Shown: positions 25,721 to 35,983 of the stretch, one piece after another | How the letters are laid out: each line of letters opens with the position of its first letter | Numbering within the stretch: the first letter of the stretch is position 1 | Origin: Fimbriimonadaceae bacterium | GTDB lineage: Bacteria; Armatimonadota; Fimbriimonadia; Fimbriimonadales; Fimbriimonadaceae | Direction: 5' to 3' | DNA length: 64,000 nt | Assembly: GCA_025934835.1 (NCBI GenBank) | Contig: JAICWL010000001.1 | Span: 16,835-80,834, forward strand | The notes under the pieces: model-generated | What the model was told of the DNA's origin: nothing | The model's input: only the letters and a program-made list of their open reading frames with translations | Databases searched by the model: none | Position numbers and translations under genes: made by a program

Positions 25721-26590
25721 CTACGCCCCCGCGAGAGCGCGAAGTCTCTCGAGACGCTCGGGCTGATGCGCGAACAGCCAGAAATCTTGAGAGAGCAACC
25801 TATACGCTTCGGCGAAAAAGGGCCGCGATTCAGCGTCGCGACCCAGATCGAGAAGGCATTCCGCGATCTCTTCCTGCACGTAGGCGCCAGGCGTTCCGTT
25901 CTTCCGGTGAGCCTCCGCGAGCCGCTCTCCAAGGGCCAACGCCTCGGTCGTGCGCCCCAACTTGCGGAGCGCGTGTCCCACCGAGTAGCGCGCGATAAGA
26001 ATCGGCATCACCTCGCCTTCCGACTCGCGAAACTTGACCGACTCTTCGAACATCGCCAGAGCGTCCGCGTACCTCCCGAGCTCCGCATACGCCCAGCCGA
26101 GGTTATTCAGCAAAGGACCAACCCACTTGCGAGCGCCCGGATCGGCGGACTGTTGCGCAAATCGCAACCCTTTGCGCGCCCAACGGAACTGTGCCGGAGG
26201 CTCCGCAGCGATCGCCAGCATGTGCAAAGCGTCGGCGGCTAGCTCGTCTTCCCCGGCCCGGCGCGCGACATTCCAAGCGCGCGAAAAGAACGGCATGGCC
26301 TCCCGCGGGCGCCCCCAGGAATTCAGGCATCGGCCCTGCTCGAGCAGAAGGCGCGCTCGGACGCGCGGCATGCCGCGCTTTAGCTCGGCCTGAACCGAAT
26401 CAAGCTCCGTAACCGCTTCGTCGAACCGGCCCTGTAAACCGAGGGTCCGGCCGATCTGGGTTCGCAGCTCGAGGCGATAGTCCAGCGGCGCGCCCGGGCT
26501 CGCTGCAAGCATCTTCAGGAAGGCCTGCCTGGTTCCCTCGGGGTCCGCAAAACTCCATTTCTTATCGAAAGCGCGCTCGGTCGGTTGCAT
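25721..26590 (-). CDS. Tetratricopeptide repeat protein
   Basis: The 289-residue cytoplasmic protein is nearly all helical. At least five TPR-like units can be seen (GRTLGLQGRFDEAVTELDSV, GRCLNSWGRPREAMPFFSRA, NLGWAYAELGRYADALAMFE, VGHALRKLGRTTEALALGER, AECLLDLGRDAESRPFFAEA). It likely serves as a protein-binding scaffold; no enzyme domain is present. The start at 26590 has GAGAG nearby and TAAAAT eight bases upstream, so transcription may begin very close to the start codon. Confidence 0.75.
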   Translation of the reverse strand: MQPTERAFDKKWSFADPEGTRQAFLKMLAASPGAPLDYRLELRTQIGRTLGLQGRFDEAVTELDSVQAELKRGMPRVRARLLLEQGRCLNSWGRPREAMPFFSRAWNVARRAGEDELAADALHMLAIAAEPPAQFRWARKGLRFAQQSADPGARKWVGPLLNNLGWAYAELGRYADALAMFEESVKFRESEGEVMPILIARYSVGHALRKLGRTTEALALGERLAEAHRKNGTPGAYVQEEIAECLLDLGRDAESRPFFAEAYRLLSQDFWLFAHQPERLERLRALAGA

Positions 26591-26729
26591 GCTCTCGCAT
26601 TTTAGCAATGCTGCCGACACGAACCCACGGCCTGCGCCCATCGCCAAAATCCCTAGGGGCGCGGGCACGGAGGCGAGCTTGGAACGAATCGAGTAAACTG
26701 ACCGTTAATAGAAATATATGAGCGTATAA

Positions 26730-28679
<1,950 letters not shown>

Positions 28680-29110
28680 CCTCCTCATCCTCCCCGGTCA
28701 ACGCCGGGGAGGATTCTCCTATCCGATTCCAGCGTCGGACCCCGGTCCCTGGTCCCCAGCACCTAGGAGATCTGGACAGAACCGTAGCGGCTCTCGTGAG
28801 TCCACGGTGAATCTGTTCAGACGGGCCCTATAGCTCCAATTTAGCTTGCTTGTTCAAGGGCCGGGGCATTGTCCTGCCCGCTCCCTTTGAGCGGCATTCC
28901 CAAGCGGGAGCCTTACTCGCCCGCTGCACCGGCTCTTAACCCCGGAATCCATCGGGTTCTGCGCGAATCAGGCACTTGTCCGTACGAACGCACGCAGGGC
29001 CTCACGGAAGCTTTGTCGTGGATGCCGGTTCCAAAACTTAACAAAGTGTCTCCAGTTCCGGGCCGGGCTACCCGACAAGACTACTGGCATTAAGCCCGCG
29101 AGGTCACTGA
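28680..29110. other. 431-base region ahead of the pilus operon
   Basis: After the dnaK terminator there is no gene. The stretch 28738-28760 holds repeated GGTCCC/GGACC words. From about 28855 to 29100 there are several possible stems (for example CCGCT/AGCGG at 28879-28894 and CCGGGC repeats near 29060), so it may be a long, structured leader of the pilus operon, but I cannot match it to a known riboswitch. GAGGTCACTGA directly precedes the first gene. Confidence 0.4.
28689..28712 (+). terminator. Rho-independent terminator after dnaK
   Basis: CCTCCCCGG/CCGGGGAGG with a six-base loop begins 10 bases after the dnaK stop. The following ATTCTCCT is only weakly T-rich, but the stem is very stable. 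Confidence 0.75.
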
Positions 29111-29956
29111 ATGTACGAACCCTATTGGGGACTCACCGAACCACCCTTCAGCCTAACACCCGACCCGCGATTCTTGTATATGAGCCGCGGCCACGAAGAC
29201 GCGCTGATGATGCTTCACTACGCCATCACGCGCAACAAGGGCGCAGCCATGCTCTCCGGAGAGATCGGCCTGGGAAAAACAACCATCAGCCGAAAGATTC
29301 TGGACCTGCTGGATCCCGTGCGGAACAAAGTCGTGATGATCGTCAACCCGATCCTCACACCGACCCAGTTCTTGCAGGAGATTCTGACGCAGCTCGAGAT
29401 GCCGGTGACGAGCAAGAATCGCCAGATTCTCGTTACAGAGCTTCACAAGGCGCTTCTCCGCTTTTACGAGCGTGGACAGCGCGTGGTGCTCATGATCGAC
29501 GAGGCACATCTGATCCGTTCGACGCAGACGCTGGAAGAGATCCGGCTGCTCTTGAACTGCCAGATGAACGACCAGTTTCTGATCTCCCTCGTAATGCTCG
29601 GCCAGATCGAGCTGCGCGGCAAGATCGCCAAGGTGCCGGCGCTGGAGCAGCGCATGGCCGTGCGACAGCACTTGAAGCCGCTCGACCCGGTAGAGACCGG
29701 CGAGATGATCCTTCACAGAATGCGCGTCGCCGGCTACACCGATGAGCTTAGCCCCTTCACCCCGGATGCCATCTTCGAGTTGCACAAGTACACGAAGGGC
29801 ACCCCGCGCTTGACGAGCCAAATCGCGGACAACGCGCTTATGGTCGGCTTCGCGCAGAAGGTCAAGAAAATCGACGGCTACCTCATGCATTCGGTGATTT
29901 GCGAGTTCACGGGCACCGAATTGGACGCTTCCAAGAAGACGAAGGGGGCGGCATGA
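29111..29956 (+). CDS. ExeA/GspA-like AAA+ ATPase of the pilus cluster
   Basis: The 281-residue protein opens with MYEPYWGLTEPPFSLTPDPRFLYMS, the hallmark of the ExeA/GspA family. Walker A is GEIGLGKTT (about residue 50), Walker B VVLMIDEAHL (about 130), and a C-terminal AAA lid ends before a polar tail. In type II secretion, ExeA with ExeB uses ATP to help the secretin assemble through the peptidoglycan; here the C-terminal peptidoglycan-binding domain and membrane anchor of ExeA are absent, so it is the ATPase core alone. Position at the head of pilM-Q suggests a related role in secretin or pilus assembly. GAGGT lies before the start. The stop overlaps the next start (ATGA). Confidence 0.85.
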   Translation: MYEPYWGLTEPPFSLTPDPRFLYMSRGHEDALMMLHYAITRNKGAAMLSGEIGLGKTTISRKILDLLDPVRNKVVMIVNPILTPTQFLQEILTQLEMPVTSKNRQILVTELHKALLRFYERGQRVVLMIDEAHLIRSTQTLEEIRLLLNCQMNDQFLISLVMLGQIELRGKIAKVPALEQRMAVRQHLKPLDPVETGEMILHRMRVAGYTDELSPFTPDAIFELHKYTKGTPRLTSQIADNALMVGFAQKVKKIDGYLMHSVICEFTGTELDASKKTKGAA

Positions 29957-30402
29957 ATCTCGCAGACGCAATCCGGCAGGCTGCGCAGCAAAGTAGCGGC
30001 CTCACCTATATCAACCAGGCCCAGTCCGTTCCGGAAGGGCCATTCGGAGGGGAGCAACCCATGGAAGTCATCGAATCAGGCGGACAGTTCGTAGCCCCTG
30101 CAAGCGCGGCGCCCGAAGCGCCCTCGACAATGGTTTCCGCCGGAAACGTCGTGCGCCTGGAGCTTTTCCTCGCCCCTGAGCAGCTCAGCAGCCTTTTCAA
30201 GGCCGTGGTCAGCTCTCAGCACACCGTCATGACGCTTCGCGAAGCTGCGAACTTCCTTCGAATTCCGGCGAACGCCCTCGATCAGATGGCTCAGGATCGC
30301 GAGATTCCAGCCTTCCAGGTCGATGGAAAGTGGCGATTCTCCAGAGCAACTCTCGAAGAGTGGCTCACGATCCGAACGGCTCAGACCGAGCAAGAGGCGT
30401 AA
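29953..30402 (+). CDS. Excisionase-type helix-turn-helix protein in the pilus cluster
   Basis: The 149-residue protein starts at 29953, overlapping the previous stop, behind AAGGGGG. The first 70 residues are low-complexity and polar. Residues about 95-145 form a winged helix-turn-helix of the excisionase/MerR-like type: VMTLREAANFLRIPANALDQMAQDREIPAFQVDGKWRFSRATLEEWL. Such domains bind DNA in phage excisionases and in many small regulators. It may regulate this operon, but the position between an ATPase and pilM, tightly coupled, leaves a structural role open. It is not beside a phage integrase. Confidence 0.72.
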   Translation: MNLADAIRQAAQQSSGLTYINQAQSVPEGPFGGEQPMEVIESGGQFVAPASAAPEAPSTMVSAGNVVRLELFLAPEQLSSLFKAVVSSQHTVMTLREAANFLRIPANALDQMAQDREIPAFQVDGKWRFSRATLEEWLTIRTAQTEQEA

Positions 30403-30405
30403 CCC

Positions 30406-31479
30406 ATGGCGTTGTTCTCGAAACGATCGTTTGTGGGGCTCGACCTCGGTCACTACAGCCTTAAGGCCGTACAGCTCGAGAAGACGCCGGGCGGGTGGAG
30501 GGTTACCAAATCCGCCACCGCGCCAACGCCCCCCGACGCGCTCAAAGATGGGGTCGTGATCGACCCGCAGACGATGGGCAACGCCATAAAGGCAATGCTC
30601 CGCGATGCGGGCATCACGGCTACTACAGCCACTATCGCGGCGGCGGGAGGCTCTCTCTTCGTGCGGCCCGTCCCGTTTCCGAAGATGAGCGAGGCCGCGC
30701 TTCGTAAGTCCATCAAGTTCGAAGCCAGCAGGTACGTTCCCGGCTCGGTCGAAGACAGCTTCGTCGAGTTCGAAATCATGGGTCCGATCAATGAGACCCA
30801 GATGAACGTGCTCATCGTGGCCGCTCCGAAGGACATTGTCGATTCGCGCGTCCAAGCTTGCGAAGCCGCCGGCCTCGAGGTCGACATCGTCGACGTTGAG
30901 ATGTTCGCGGCCTACCGATCGCTCGTCGAGGCCTACCAGGACGAGGGCTCCCTCTCCACTATGGCCATCGTCGACATCGGCGCGAGCACCACGAACATGA
31001 GCGTGGTCGACCACGGCGTGTTCGCCATGAACCGTTCGATCCCGAACGGCGGCAAGGCGCTCACCGACGCGTTGAAGAGCTATTTCAAACTCTCGGATGA
31101 AGATGCCGAGCACGGCAAGGCGCAGCTCGATGTCAGCGAACTGCTCGACGAAGTGCCCAAGGAGAACCCGCCACTGCGCGTTCTTCAGCCGCATCTGGAC
31201 GATCTCGTGCGCGAAGTCCGGCGTTCGCTGAACTACTTCCAGTCTCAGCAGACGGAAGGAAGCGACCCGCGAGCGGTAGAGCGGCTCGTTTTGGCGGGCG
31301 GGGGTGCAAAGCTGCCCGGAATCGCCCGATATATCGAACATAAGCTTGGGCTCCCTGTGCAATGTGCCGGGGTGTTCGAGAATCCGAGAATTCTGCACGG
31401 AAGCACGAAAGACGATTCCGGTCTCGAGCTTGCGGTCGCGTCCGGCCTCGCGATGAGGGGCCTGGCGAAGGCGGCGTGA
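30406..31479 (+). CDS. pilM: Type IV pilus assembly protein PilM
   Basis: The 357-residue protein is an actin/FtsA-like cytoplasmic ATP-binding protein that joins the short cytoplasmic tail of PilN. Family motifs: GLDLGHYSLKAVQLE at the start, SVVDHG and VDIGASTTNMSVV (phosphate loop), and VLAGGGAKLPGIARYIEHKLG near the end. Length is normal. It lies four bases after the HTH gene. Confidence 0.93.
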   Translation: MALFSKRSFVGLDLGHYSLKAVQLEKTPGGWRVTKSATAPTPPDALKDGVVIDPQTMGNAIKAMLRDAGITATTATIAAAGGSLFVRPVPFPKMSEAALRKSIKFEASRYVPGSVEDSFVEFEIMGPINETQMNVLIVAAPKDIVDSRVQACEAAGLEVDIVDVEMFAAYRSLVEAYQDEGSLSTMAIVDIGASTTNMSVVDHGVFAMNRSIPNGGKALTDALKSYFKLSDEDAEHGKAQLDVSELLDEVPKENPPLRVLQPHLDDLVREVRRSLNYFQSQQTEGSDPRAVERLVLAGGGAKLPGIARYIEHKLGLPVQCAGVFENPRILHGSTKDDSGLELAVASGLAMRGLAKAA

Positions 31480-31581
31480 GGGACAAGTGTTGAGCTCTAG
31501 GTCTAGGTATTCGAGACTCGAGGCTCATCACTGAAAACTCAAAGCTAGAGATTTAACACTGAACATTCATTAGGAAACACC

Positions 31582-32187
31582 ATGCCATTGGTCAATCTCA
31601 TCCAGGAACAGCGGCTGAGCTCCCGGCGAAAGGAGGCACAGGCTAGGATTGCCTTCCTCGGCTTCGTCGGTAGTTCCGTGGCCGCTGTCGGAGCTTACGG
31701 ATTCCTCCTGTATCTGGGATCTGCGACGGCCGGAACCGAAGCGCGCCTGCGCGCCGACCGTCAGCGGTTGGAGCCCACGGTGCAGCACATCGAGGACGAG
31801 CAAAAGGAGATTCAGGCGCTCAGCCCGAGACTGAAAACCCTCGAGGATGCTCAGCAGACGAGCTCCCGGTGGGCTCAGATTCTGCAGCACCTGACAGTCC
31901 AGACTCCCAAAGACGTGTGGCTCACGTCCCTGCGCTCAACCGTCACCGACCCGACCAAGCCAGTCACGCTGAGTCTTCAAGGCATCGGTATGTCGCAGGC
32001 TCCCATCGCAGAGTTCATGCTGCGGGTCCAAAACGAAAAGGACCTTCAGAACGTGAACCTGCGCTACACGCAGGAGAAGATGGTGCTGAACAACCACACG
32101 GTCGAATTCGCGGTGGACGCGGACGTCAATGGGACGGCCGAGGAGAAGCCCAAAGAGAAGAAGGACGATTCGGGGGTGAAGGCGTGA
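31582..32187 (+). CDS. pilN: Type IV pilus assembly protein PilN
   Basis: The 201-residue inner-membrane protein begins MPLVNLIQEQRLSSRR, the conserved PilM-binding stretch (family INLLP-like), then one membrane helix (about 24-46, FLGFVGSSVAAVGAYGFLLYL), a coiled coil and a periplasmic ferredoxin-like fold. The tail is Lys/Glu-rich. It forms a heterodimer with PilO. About 100 bases separate it from pilM; that gap is AT-richer and has CTAGGT repeats but no terminator. Confidence 0.88.
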   Translation: MPLVNLIQEQRLSSRRKEAQARIAFLGFVGSSVAAVGAYGFLLYLGSATAGTEARLRADRQRLEPTVQHIEDEQKEIQALSPRLKTLEDAQQTSSRWAQILQHLTVQTPKDVWLTSLRSTVTDPTKPVTLSLQGIGMSQAPIAEFMLRVQNEKDLQNVNLRYTQEKMVLNNHTVEFAVDADVNGTAEEKPKEKKDDSGVKA

Positions 32188-32834
32188 GACGCAAAGTCCC
32201 CGATCCCAAGATCTTCTTCGGCTTGGCGCTGCTCGCGGTCCTTGGAGGCGGAGGGCTCTGCTACTTCCAGTGGAGTTCGATCTCCGACATCCAGGACAAG
32301 ATCGCCGCCCTCAAGAAAGAGGGAGTCGACGAAAAGAGCGTGAACAAGGAATATGCCGACGCGCAGACGCAGCTCGGCGACCTGAAGGCCAAACTCGCCC
32401 ACCTCGAGGCGGGCGTGCCGGCGTTCGCATACATGCCCACGATGCTCAAGGAGCTTGAGACCACGGGCAAGCAGTACGGAATCGAAGTCTTGGGCGTTCG
32501 CCCCGTCGTCAAGGCGGTGACTTCGCCCATCAAGAACCAGGACTCGGAGGACAAGCCGAGCCGCAAGCCGTACGAGGAGCAGGACATTGAAGTGAAGGGC
32601 AGAGGCCACTTCGGCGACGTCATGCGGTTCGTACAGGGCTTGAACAATTTCCCGAAGATCGTAGCCGCGCGCACTGTCTCGATGGAGCCCAAGGGGCAAT
32701 CCTCGGGGGTGCCGAGCGACCTGCTCGACGTGACCGTCACGCTGCGCGCCTACCTCTTCAAGGATCAGAAGCCGATTGCTGCAAGCGGACAAACCGCAAT
32801 GCAAGGCTCGACCAAGGAGGGACGCAATGGTTGA
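32184..32834 (+). CDS. pilO: Type IV pilus assembly protein PilO
   Basis: The 216-residue protein starts at a GTG inside the pilN stop (GTGA). It has a short cytoplasmic tail, one membrane helix (IFFGLALLAVLGGGGLCYF), a coiled coil with many Lys/Glu/Asp residues (about 35-75) and a periplasmic domain with the family segment GRGHFGDVMRFVQGLNNFPKIV. With PilN it forms the inner-membrane alignment complex. Confidence 0.9.
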   Translation: MRRKVPDPKIFFGLALLAVLGGGGLCYFQWSSISDIQDKIAALKKEGVDEKSVNKEYADAQTQLGDLKAKLAHLEAGVPAFAYMPTMLKELETTGKQYGIEVLGVRPVVKAVTSPIKNQDSEDKPSRKPYEEQDIEVKGRGHFGDVMRFVQGLNNFPKIVAARTVSMEPKGQSSGVPSDLLDVTVTLRAYLFKDQKPIAASGQTAMQGSTKEGRNG

Positions 32835-33438
32835 TCGGAACAAGCAGATCGTCATCGGAGCCTTGCTCCTGGTTCTGCTTGGCATAGGCGGCTTTCAGTT
32901 CATGCGCGGGGGCGACACGCCCACGCCGGCGCCGAAGCCAGAACAGAAGAAGGAACCGGCGAAAACCGACGCCAAACCGGCCGAGGATCCGGTCAAGAAC
33001 CCCGAAGTGTCGGGCGATCTCGCGCAGCGAGATCCGTTCCACGCGGTGACTCTAACGGATCCAACCGTGCACGAACCGACGCCGACTCCGGCGGCCCCGC
33101 ACACGGCGCCAACACGCCGATTTGCACCGGCGCCGCTTCCGAGTGGCGCAGGCTTCCAGCCAATGGGAGTTCCTGGCGCGGACAAAATCGCGCTGCAGCC
33201 CATGGCGTCGCAAGAGAAGAAAGAGCCGACTTTCGACTATTCGCTCTCTGGCGTGGTCGTCGGGCACAAACCCGTTGCCGTGTTCAAGGATTCCGGTGGC
33301 GGGCAGCACCTCGTGCCCGCAGGCGGTTCGATCGATGGAGATTCGTCGGTCGTCTCCGTGGGAGATTCGGAGGTCTACGTGAAATTTAGGGGCAAGACGC
33401 TCCGATTGACCATGGGAGGGAACCCAGGTGGGAAATAA
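32827..33438 (+). CDS. PilP-like pilus assembly protein
   Basis: The 203-residue protein starts at 32827, eight bases inside pilO, and has an N-terminal membrane helix (IVIGALLLVLLGIGGFQF), a long Pro/Lys/Ala-rich linker (about 28-120) and a compact C-terminal beta domain (SLSGVVVGHKPVAVFKDSGGGQHLVPAGGSIDG). This layout and position correspond to PilP, which connects PilNO to the secretin PilQ, although sequence likeness to proteobacterial PilP is low and it is not clearly a lipoprotein. Confidence 0.7.
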   Translation: MVDRNKQIVIGALLLVLLGIGGFQFMRGGDTPTPAPKPEQKKEPAKTDAKPAEDPVKNPEVSGDLAQRDPFHAVTLTDPTVHEPTPTPAAPHTAPTRRFAPAPLPSGAGFQPMGVPGADKIALQPMASQEKKEPTFDYSLSGVVVGHKPVAVFKDSGGGQHLVPAGGSIDGDSSVVSVGDSEVYVKFRGKTLRLTMGGNPGGK

Positions 33439-35908
33439 GCATCTGACGTGGATTGCGGCTGCGGCGGGCCTCGCGCTCGCCTGCAACGCTTGGGCCGATG
33501 GAAAGCTGAGCAACGTTTCGGTTTCCGGCACGACTGGCGAACTCAAAGTCGCCATCGACGGATCAGGGCTAACGCAGCCCACCGTTATCAGCTTTTCAGG
33601 CGGACGCGACTACTATCTCGACTTCGACGCCTCGTTCACAGGCCCCAGAAAGCATCTGTGGGTCAACCAGAACGGCGTCGAGTACATCGAGGCCTATGCG
33701 CTGGCCGGCAGCCCTGAAAAGGCTCGCCTGCGCGTGCATTCGACTACCAATATTCTGCCCGAGCTTGTCCAAGACGGCGGACAGTGGGTTGTGAAGCTCG
33801 GCAAGATCGATCCGGCGAAGTTCGTTGGACCGGCGACGGCGCCTGTGATCGATGCCGTGAAGTCATCCGGACCGGCCGTTTCGACGAAGGCCGCTATCGC
33901 CCGGCGGATCACACTGAAATTCACGAACACCGAGGTGCCGCTCGTTTTGCGAGCGATCGCCATGCAGGCGGACGTGAACGTCATCATGTCGTTCGACGGA
34001 GCGCCGACGGTTAGCCTGAACGGAGCCGAAGCGAACGCCCCCAAGACCGATACCGGCGGCAAAGCGCCGAACATCACGATCGACCTTACGGACGTCAGCG
34101 TGGGAGAAGCGCTGGACTTCGTAGCGTCGGTGACCGGGCTGAGGTGGCAGGAGGTCGGCCAGACCTTCGTCGTTACTTCCGCGGCTCGATATCCCGAGAT
34201 GATGCGCACGCTCGCCAACCGGGCGAACGATAAGAACGAAGTTCGTGTGGTGCCGATTCATAGCGGCCAAACGCAGGAGATCCACGACGCGCTACTGAAG
34301 TGGTTCGGACCCTCGACGCTCGAGGTCGTGGTTCCGGATAAGAACTCCGCCGCTCAGGCAGCAAAGCCTCAGGCAGACGCGAGCAACCCGCTGGACCCCA
34401 GCAAGGCCGGAGCGCAGCTTGCCTCGCTGAACACGTCGGTGGGAGGGGATTCGTACCTGTTCCTGATCGGTGCGCCCAATTGGGTCGACGAAGGCGAGAA
34501 GCTGGCTGAAAGGCTGGACGAGGACATCGTTCGAAGCATGGTCCGTCCGGGAAGCGCGTCCAACGCGCCCGTAGCCTATGGCAAGGCCACTTACGAGTGC
34601 CACAACGCCAAGGCGGAAGACCTTCGCACATCGGTGGGCTCGACCTACCCGTCGGTTCAGATTTTGGCTTCGCCCAAATCCGGTACGCAGCAGACGCTCG
34701 TGATGAGCGGTCCGGTCGAACAGATCGACCAGGTGCTCGAAAACGTTCGCCAGCTCGATACCGGCCCCGGCGAAGTCAACTTCTACGTATACAACGTGGC
34801 GTTCGCCGATCCGCGCGGCCTGCGCGAGCAGCTCGTGGCCAGCGTGCCTGGTCTGCAGGTGAATATCCCGCCGGCCTCGGCAGGTAATCCGAGCCTGTAC
34901 AAGAAGGGCGATCTGCTGCAGGATTCGCGTCAAGGCGCGTTCAGCGATCCCAAGGACTCTTCCAACCCGGCGACGGGTGCGGTGCCTGTCGCTTCGGGAA
35001 GCTCGGGAGGTTCGGTCGCATCGAACCTGCAGGGTCTCGGCGACACCTACAAGGGTCTGGAGCCGACCGCCACACCGATGAAGCTACTGCTTCGGGGATC
35101 ATCCGAACAGATCGACGAGGGCATTCGCCTTCTGAAGGTCATCGATACGGCGCCCAAGCAGGTGGCCCTCGAGCTCCGCGTGATGGAGCTCTCGAGGGAG
35201 GACGCCCTGAACGCAGGCATCGACTGGAGCTTGATGACTGGCGGAGCGGTTAGCTTTGTTCGCCTGAACAACTCGCAACCGACAGCCAACAACTCATTGA
35301 CCGGCGCCATCACCGGCCGTGGTTTCCGAGGCGACGTCACAGCGACCCTGGACAGGCTCGCCACTCACAACAACCTCATCGCGAGACCAAACCTGCTTGC
35401 GCTCGACGGCCGGGAATCCGAGCTGTTCGTGGGCGACGTGATCCGCTACATCAAAACCATCCAGCCGAGCCAAAACGGCACGACGGTGGAGACGGGCGAG
35501 GAACGGGTTGGCGTACGCCTATCGGTTCTGCCCCGAGTTAGCGACGGTGGCACCATCATCATGGATCTGGAACCGGTGGTCAGCTTCCTGCGAGGCTTCA
35601 CCCAGGTTCCTGGAGGTGGCCAGCTCCCGCAGACCAGCGAGCGCTCGGCTCAGAGCACCATCGCCATTCAGAGCGGGGAGACCATCGCGATCGGCGGCCT
35701 GATCCAGGATCAGGATCGCAAGTCCGTTTCAGGCATCCCGTTCCTGATGGACCTTCCGATCTTCGGCCACCTCTTCAAGAGCACGTCGAACGACAAGGTG
35801 CGAACGGAGCTCGTGTTCTTCCTGACGGCCCGGGCCATCGATGGCCCGATCCATACGGGAGACACCGTTCTGCCGATGCAGAACGACATGAAAGTCGGCA
35901 AAGGCTAG
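33428..35908 (+). CDS. pilQ: Type IV pilus secretin PilQ
   Basis: The 826-residue protein forms the outer-membrane pore for the pilus. It starts at a GTG behind GGGAGGG and has a signal peptide (WIAAAAGLALACNAWA). Domains: AMIN-like peptidoglycan-binding domain (about 25-120), STN (about 165-250; NTEVPLVLRAIAMQADVNVIMSF), two or three secretin N repeats, and the secretin core from VALELRVMELSREDALNAG (about 580) to VFFLTARAID (about 805), including GETIAIGGLIQDQ. A strong terminator follows. Confidence 0.94.
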   Translation: MGNKHLTWIAAAAGLALACNAWADGKLSNVSVSGTTGELKVAIDGSGLTQPTVISFSGGRDYYLDFDASFTGPRKHLWVNQNGVEYIEAYALAGSPEKARLRVHSTTNILPELVQDGGQWVVKLGKIDPAKFVGPATAPVIDAVKSSGPAVSTKAAIARRITLKFTNTEVPLVLRAIAMQADVNVIMSFDGAPTVSLNGAEANAPKTDTGGKAPNITIDLTDVSVGEALDFVASVTGLRWQEVGQTFVVTSAARYPEMMRTLANRANDKNEVRVVPIHSGQTQEIHDALLKWFGPSTLEVVVPDKNSAAQAAKPQADASNPLDPSKAGAQLASLNTSVGGDSYLFLIGAPNWVDEGEKLAERLDEDIVRSMVRPGSASNAPVAYGKATYECHNAKAEDLRTSVGSTYPSVQILASPKSGTQQTLVMSGPVEQIDQVLENVRQLDTGPGEVNFYVYNVAFADPRGLREQLVASVPGLQVNIPPASAGNPSLYKKGDLLQDSRQGAFSDPKDSSNPATGAVPVASGSSGGSVASNLQGLGDTYKGLEPTATPMKLLLRGSSEQIDEGIRLLKVIDTAPKQVALELRVMELSREDALNAGIDWSLMTGGAVSFVRLNNSQPTANNSLTGAITGRGFRGDVTATLDRLATHNNLIARPNLLALDGRESELFVGDVIRYIKTIQPSQNGTTVETGEERVGVRLSVLPRVSDGGTIIMDLEPVVSFLRGFTQVPGGGQLPQTSERSAQSTIAIQSGETIAIGGLIQDQDRKSVSGIPFLMDLPIFGHLFKSTSNDKVRTELVFFLTARAIDGPIHTGDTVLPMQNDMKVGKG

Positions 35909-35925
35909 GACCTGAGCTGAAGTTC

Positions 35926-35965
35926 CAGGGCCGCGACCGGTATCGGTCGCGGCCCTGTTTGTTTG
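35926..35965 (+). terminator. Strong Rho-independent terminator after pilQ
   Basis: A 14-bp perfect stem (35926-35939 with 35944-35957), loop GTAT, is followed by TTTGTTTGTT. It ends the pilus operon. Confidence 0.95.
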
Positions 35966-35983
35966 TTCGTGCGTCTCGCAAAC

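Noticed and set aside
28855..29100. c-di-GMP class I riboswitch ahead of the pilus operon
   Set aside because: GCACGCAGGGC resembles part of the consensus, but the invariant GGCAAACC-type and CGCAAAGCC segments are not present.
29953..30402. Prophage excisionase
   Set aside because: No integrase, attachment site or phage gene is near; the gene is coupled to pilus genes.
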